NCBI GenBank assembly: GCA_030068075.1
Contig: CM057839.1
Location: forward strand, 23,444,167 to 23,508,166
Direction: 5' to 3'
DNA: 64,000 bases
Source of the DNA: Paguma larvata
Taxonomy: Eukaryota; Chordata; Mammalia; Carnivora; Viverridae
A model generated the notes under the pieces. That model worked only from the letters and a program-made list of their open reading frames with translations, made no database searches and had not been told where the DNA came from. Positions 58,861-64,000 of the stretch are shown piece by piece (position 1 is the stretch's first letter; each line of letters opens with the position of its first letter). A program made the translations under genes and the position numbers.

Positions 58861-60610
58861 TAGGTTTACCAGGAGTGTAATAATCAAGTTTCCTTGGAAT
58901 AATTGATATGTTTCTGTTTTCATTAGCATAGATCTTACATTTTGAAATACATCCCACCAATATGCTTTATAACACTTTTAGTGTTTTCAAAAGTCTGTCA
59001 GATGAGCTGTTTGAATAAAGGAGAAGTAAATGTTCCTTTTATTCTTTCAAATATTTTTCAAGTCAGCATCACCGCAAGAATCTCTCTGGGTAGATTTGAT
59101 ATGCCCTGTTTTTCTTTGGTGCTGATGAATGAATCTGTTTAGATTCTTATTATAGACTCAAAATGCCATTGCACATGCCAAGATTTTTTTTTTTCCATAC
59201 AGTGATTCTGCTTGTGTTTTTGTTTGTTGTTGTTGTGGTTGTGGTTGTTTCTTCCCCTCTCCCCTTCAGTTTTAATTGAGATTCAGTGAGTGCCTGGCTT
59301 CCAGGCATTTGCATCGCAATAACTCCAAGTGGCAAGCTAGTAGACTCTGGCCTGGAGCCAAAGGTCTGAGCTGCCCTGGGCTTCCTTGTGCTTTCACTAA
59401 TTCTTCAATGGATCTTTGGTATTAGCTTTAAAAGGTGCAATAAATCGGGCTGTTTCCTCAGTTGGAATGCCATGATTGAATTAAAGAGCATTTTAATATT
59501 TTACAGGAATCTCAGAACATCTGTTAAAATCTAGCTGAATATGCTGTGGTCTAATGGATTGGAAAAGCATTTTGTGACTGTCCACTCTAGTAATTTTCTC
59601 AGCTGCCTTTCTTATTGTTAATGTTTCAGCAATTGCGTTCTGTGTCACCGAGTGGTCAGAGTAATTTCCGCTCATAAGTCAAAGCTAGGCAGTTATCCTC
59701 TTTTTCTTTACTTCCCCCCCCCCCCCCGCCGCCCCGTGGTGAATTCTGGCAAATATCTTCATCTAAAACCCCTGAAGACTCAAAAGTGTTGACTGTGGCT
59801 AAAGCAAGTATGATTTCTAAACAGAAATTATTAACCAGCTTCAATAATCCAGTTAAGAATTTACATAACACATATATAAGGAGTAAACTTGTTTTTTTTT
59901 TCCAAGATTCAAAGTCCAGAGAAAATAAATTAAAAAATAGTTTTGATGTTTTCTTTTTCACATATACACACAATTGAAAAGGATCACCTTTCTTTATTTC
60001 GTGATTTCAAAATGAAATGTGCGGAAGATACTTTAAAATCCTAGTTTCATATATCACTGATGTAAATTTGTTCATCTGTTTGTCTATCAGTTTAAGAACT
60101 TATTTTTATTCTTTGTTACATTTCAGATATGATACTCTGTTCTGTACTTAAAAATGGTTTGTAACATCCTTGATAGTAGAAAGTAGGAAATAGACAATTA
60201 AATAGGGTAAGTATAAACAGAGCATGTGAGAACGTTTGGTTGGGTAAAATACCAATTTACAGCAAATCATCTTGTGTTGTCTGCCTTTCAATCTCAATTT
60301 TTATCTCCTATATGCAAAGAATCTATTCAAATTGTATTTAATTTAGTGTCTAGCATTTTGTATTGCAAATACTTTTCTTCCTAGTCTTTTTGTTAACTGA
60401 GGGGGCATGTTTTTTTCTCTCGGACTTATGAATGAAAAGTGGAAGGGCCCATTCCACACTCAGTGAAATGTCTTTGAATAATTCATTTAAAATTACAGGT
60501 TCCTCCCTATCAACAATCTTTATGAGACTGTTTGCTTCATTTTCTGCATTGTATTTATTGACATTTAGAAAACAGTGTTTTTGCGTAATTGTTGTATGCT
60601 TTCCCATACT
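58861..60610. other. Repeat-poor unique sequence, candidate conserved non-coding DNA
   Basis: Between two SINEs there is about 1.75 kb with no repeat family I recognise. The part 59240-59690 has balanced composition, many A/T-rich homeodomain-like words (for example 'gattgaattaaagagc') and an octamer-like 'catttgcatcgca'. No ORF stands out. A C-run (59714-59727) followed by 'gccgccccg' lies next to it. Function is inference only. Confidence 0.35.
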
Positions 60611-60627
60611 CTGAAAGGAACACTTTT

Positions 60628-60838
60628 TTTTTTTTTTAAACATTTATTTATTTTTGAGAGACAGAAAGACAGAGCATGAGCAGGGGAAGGGCAGAGAGAG
60701 AGGCAGACACAGAATCCGAAACAGGCTTCAGGCTCTGAGCCGGCAGCACAGAGCCCGACGCGGGGCTCAGACTCATAGACCGTGAGATCATGACCTGAGC
60801 CGAAGTCGGCGCTCAACCGACTGGGCACCCAGGCGCCC
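60628..60838 (-). mobile_element. Young feliform CAN-SINE
   Basis: 'aaacatttatttatttttga', GA-rich part, 'gagccggcagcacagagccc', 'gacgcggggctcag', 'gtgagatcatgacctgagcc', end 'caggcgccc'. The TSD ctgaaaggaacactttt is perfect over 17 bp (60611-60627 and 60839-60855). CpGs are retained. The A-box side has a small deletion ('gactgggcaccc' where 'gactgagccaccc' is usual). Confidence 0.97.
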
Positions 60839-60855
60839 CTGAAAGGAACACTTTT

Positions 60856-62153
60856 GAATGTAAGATCAACAAAGGCAAAGTATTTCCTCAGTTTTTCTAC
60901 TGATATTTTTTTTCCTTTTAGGTCTAGAATACAGCTTGGAATATAGAAAGTACTGTGTAAATTAGCAATCATCAGTGGTGAAAGTTATGTGATTAGGTAG
61001 AATATAAGTGTTTTCCAAATTGTTGGAGATACACATATGTGTGTGTGTACATGTAGATATGCATATATGCAAACTTACATGTACAAACACATATACATAT
61101 GTATACACATTATATATTTTATTTCTATTTACATATTACTATATATTAAAGGTACAGAATACACTTTTTAACACAATATGTTATGCATGTATGCATAAAT
61201 GCTAGTTATATACATATATACACATTTGGTTCTTGTGTGCTTGGGTTCTTGTGTTCTTGAGTTTTCATATTATTACTCTTTAAATCGTTCATTTACATTA
61301 TACATTTTTTTATATATGGTGTAGTCCACTACAAGCATTAAAGAAGCATTAAGAGAAGTAAGCATAGAAAGGGAATTAACTTAAGGGACTTAGATGAGAA
61401 TGGATTAATATTAAACCACTTAGAATGTTGCAGTTTAAGAGTTCAAATATTTTATGTTTCTGATTATGGTAATGTCTTGGTATGGAAATGGAATATGAAG
61501 TTAAAGTGGACTGCCATGAAAATTGCTTTAGTGAATTAATTTAAGGATTTGTGAGGCCAGGTTTAATAGGCTGCCTACAGCTCTGACCTCAGGAAGGATG
61601 ATGGCAGACAATTGGAATAAAAGTGTCATGCAGGAGTCCACACTAATTTGGAAGAGTAACCGTGAGTGTGGTAGAGTCATCAGATTACTATAGCTACAAA
61701 AGATATTGAAATTCTGCAATGCATTTTTACTAATAGCCTTAAAATCAACACATATTTTCAGCTTCCTGTCATTTTTCTTACCTCTATCTTTCAAAGAAGT
61801 GGATTCACAGAAGTTCCTACTGCAGGCTCTGTCCCTTCTAGATCTTAAGGCAGTGTAGACACAAAGCAAAGTAGACTGAAGCTCTAGTTCTTTTCTCCTC
61901 CACCAGTTAGGCATGAAGAATTTGCAGACTCCAAAGACAATCCATATAGTGTTCTGACTACTCTAATGGAGGAAAAAAAAAAAAAAAAGGATCCTTTACA
62001 TTGATCTTGTGTCTGTTTTCCTCTAACCATGACCAACATGTCATAGATTATTTTTTCCTTTGTGATGACACAGATTCATCTAAACCTTTCAAATTTTGAC
62101 TTGCTGGAAACAATGTCAGATGACTGACCTCTAGATTCACACCTGAATTGTGG

Positions 62154-62192
<39 letters not shown>

Positions 62193-63090
62193 TCCCTACT
62201 CTGAAGTAGCATTTGGGTAGCAGACTCATTATCCCTTCCATGATTGAGGTTTCTGTGCTTGTTTTATAGACATGTCATCCTTTGCTATCCTATTTTATAT
62301 GGTTGAATTCCTGATTTGGTTGCTTCTTTTCCAGGATCCTGTCTAATTTTCCTATATTTTTTATATATTTTAGACTATTTTCACTGAGGAAATAAAAGTT
62401 ATTATTACCAAATATTGTTTCATATATTTGAAAACAAGCATTATATTTACATGACTTTTTCCTTCCCTGTGCTAAATATCATTCCTTTGAATTTTCTACT
62501 TTTGGGCAGATCTTTTGATCTACCTTTGGCACGTTATCTATCCTTGGCAGACAACACTTCAGAGAAAGAAACAAACTAAACAAACTAAAGTTGTACCATA
62601 ATCTTCCTTATTCTACACATTGAGTAAAGTAAAAATTACATACATATTTAGGAATTGCAACACACTAATGGATCTTCTCTCAGCTAGAAGGCTTAATTTT
62701 ACATGCTAATGTTAAACCATGTGATACTTCCTATAAATTTTAGTTGTTTTACTGACTGAAGCATCATGATAACTATTCTTTGTTCCAGCCAAATTATATT
62801 CAACCAATTTTTCTCGATGCTCATATTCCTTTAGGACCATGACTCAAACATATAACTATGCCCCATCGTTCTGCTCCACTCCATTAAATCCATGAAATAG
62901 GTCAGTTCCTCATGTGTAACTTTAACCTACCAAATCTACTGAATGGAATCTACTGAATAGAATAAAAATCTACTGAATGGAATATAAATTTATTTTAAAA
63001 AATAATTCTTTTTATTTGCCAGAAGGGAACTCAAACTTAGGCTAAAAATAAGAAAGAGATATTAAGAAATTTAAAAAGACTTTTTAACCA
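60856..63090. other. Unclassified DNA with low-complexity tracts
   Basis: 61026-61130 is TG/TA/CA-rich low complexity. 61972-61988 is an A run. 62932-62985 holds three copies of 'aatctactgaatgg'. The 128-codon minus-strand frame at 61528-61914 is the longest non-repeat frame in this part, but I recognise no protein in it and see no promoter or splice context. Confidence 0.4.
62153..62191 (+). repeat. (TTG)n microsatellite
   Basis: About 13 uninterrupted TTG/GTT units. Confidence 0.95.
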
Positions 63091-63515
63091 GGGAACCTGA
63101 GTGGCTCAGTGGGTTGAATGTCCGACTCTTGATTTCGGCTCAGGTCATGATCCCAGGGTTGTGGGATCGAGCCCTGAGATGGGCTCCATGCCGAGTGTGG
63201 AACCTGCTTAAGATTGTCTCTCTTAGGGCGCCTGCGTAGCTCAGTTGGTTAGGCATCCGACTCTCGATCTCAGCTCAGGTCATGATCTCACAATTTGTGA
63301 TTTTGAGCCCTACATCAGGCTCTGTTTTGGCAGATTGGAACCTGCTCATGATTCTCTCTCTCCCTCTTTCTCTGGTCCTGTCCTTCTCATGTGTTCACTC
63401 TCTCTGAAAAAATAAATAAAACTTAAAAAGAAGTAAGATCCTCTCCCTCTCCTCTCGCCCTCCTACTCGTGTTCTAACTCTCTCTCTCTCTCTCTCTAAA
63501 ATAAGCAAAAAATAT
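63091..63515 (+). mobile_element. CAN-SINE split by a second SINE
   Basis: The outer copy covers 63091-63225 (head 'gggaacctgagtggctcagt' to 'cctgcttaagattgtctctc') and 63434-63515 ('cctctccctctcctctcgcc', CT run, 'aaaataagcaaaa'). The two halves join in the correct SINE order once the inner copy is removed. Confidence 0.9.
63226..63430 (+). mobile_element. CAN-SINE nested in same-strand SINE
   Basis: Head 'gggcgcctgcgtagctcagt', 'ggctctgttttggcagattg', CT-rich region, 'gaaaaaataaataaaactta'. TSD taagattgtctctct (from 63209) against taagatcctctccct (from 63434): 15 bp, two mismatches, made of outer-SINE sequence. Confidence 0.92.
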
Positions 63516-63518
63516 AAA

Positions 63519-64000
63519 GAAATAAATATAAAAGATTTCTTAATGTCGTAAACTGTGTAACAGGTATGAGGCATTGTTTTAAATAAAGACAGAATGTAAA
63601 CATATTTCATAGAAGTCATTCTAGTTGACTTGAGGTAGAAACATCATGTTGTGTAAAATAAAACTTTTGGGAAGGGGAAATTAAAGAGAACTTAAGGAAA
63701 AGGATAAAAGTTTAGTCCTACAGATTTAATCAAGAGACATGAAATATGTGAGAAATTTGTCTCTGAGAAAATTTAAGTATGACCTGATAGTACATAATAA
63801 CTCCAAGGCTCATCAGTTCCAGAGTTTGAGTGGAAGAAAATAAAATTAATGACCAATGTAGTGGCCCATCAGTCATAACTGATTTAGCTTTTTAGGACTG
63901 TGATTTAATTCTTAGCATTGCCTGGTAAAGAGGCAAAAGTTTTGAGTTATTTATTGGTCAATTCAGAATTGAAATGTTTTGTGCAATAAGAGAGATAGCA
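63519..64000. other. Unclassified DNA
   Basis: Nothing recognised up to the end of the window. Confidence 0.45.

Noticed and set aside
61528..61914. 128-codon minus-strand open frame
   Set aside because: Hydrophilic start and mixed composition, but no recognisable domain and no supporting signals. Left as unclassified DNA.

Overview
This window looks like mammalian nuclear DNA from a cat-like carnivoran (Feliformia, most likely Felidae). The diagnostic signal is about 27 copies of a tRNA-derived CAN-SINE. They carry the carnivoran head (GGCGCCTGGGTGGCTCAG), a CT-rich middle and an A-rich end, and several have the feliform-type segment 'GTGCTGACAGCTCAGAGCC'. Most are flanked by recognisable target-site duplications (TSDs). 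The DNA is AT-rich. I find no convincing protein-coding exon, no tRNA, rRNA or small-RNA gene, no CpG island and no CRISPR. The open reading frames present are short chance ORFs or pieces of retroelements. I read the window as a gene desert or the inside of a very large intron.

Layout. 1-12.4 kb: decayed L1 3' parts (about 3.1, 4.4, 8.9 and 11.0-12.4 kb), four SINEs, and a perfect 65-bp inverted repeat. One arm of that repeat lies in unclassified sequence (10580-10644) and the other is embedded in an L1 3' UTR (12222-12286). 12.4-22 kb: mostly unclassified, with a SINE whose tail became an AT microsatellite (14.7 kb), L2 fragments (15.5 and 19.7 kb), a minus-strand L1 (16.9-18.1 kb) and a SINE inside a SINE (21.3-21.7 kb). 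22-31 kb: an LTR-like region with a young SINE, then L1 pieces including an L1-in-L1 nest (28.85-30.13 kb).

31-44 kb: SINEs, an AT/GA compound microsatellite, an L1 ORF2 shard (34.6 kb), L2 (35.7 kb), MIR (37.2 kb), MLT1-type LTR (37.75-38.2 kb), MER5-like hAT DNA (38.9 kb), and L1 pieces (40.0-41.8 kb) split by a young SINE. 44.1-46.0 kb: the only recognisable gene-derived sequence, a processed pseudogene of RPSA (40S ribosomal protein SA / laminin receptor) on the minus strand. It is truncated next to a run of four SINEs. 46-64 kb: MIR, L2, a long minus-strand L1 (50.2-52.4 kb), a 36-T run, a carnivoran-type L1 stub (55.6 kb), a complex stretch near 59.2-59.7 kb that could be conserved non-coding DNA, and a second SINE-in-SINE nest (63.1-63.5 kb).

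No genes act together here; what the window records is the order of retrotransposition events. I did not find an undescribed biological system. The most unusual items are the perfect 65-bp inverted repeat, a SINE with an internal ~20-bp tandem amplification, and the nested insertions. Repeat family names come from recognising consensus-like sequence by eye and should be confirmed with RepeatMasker/Dfam.
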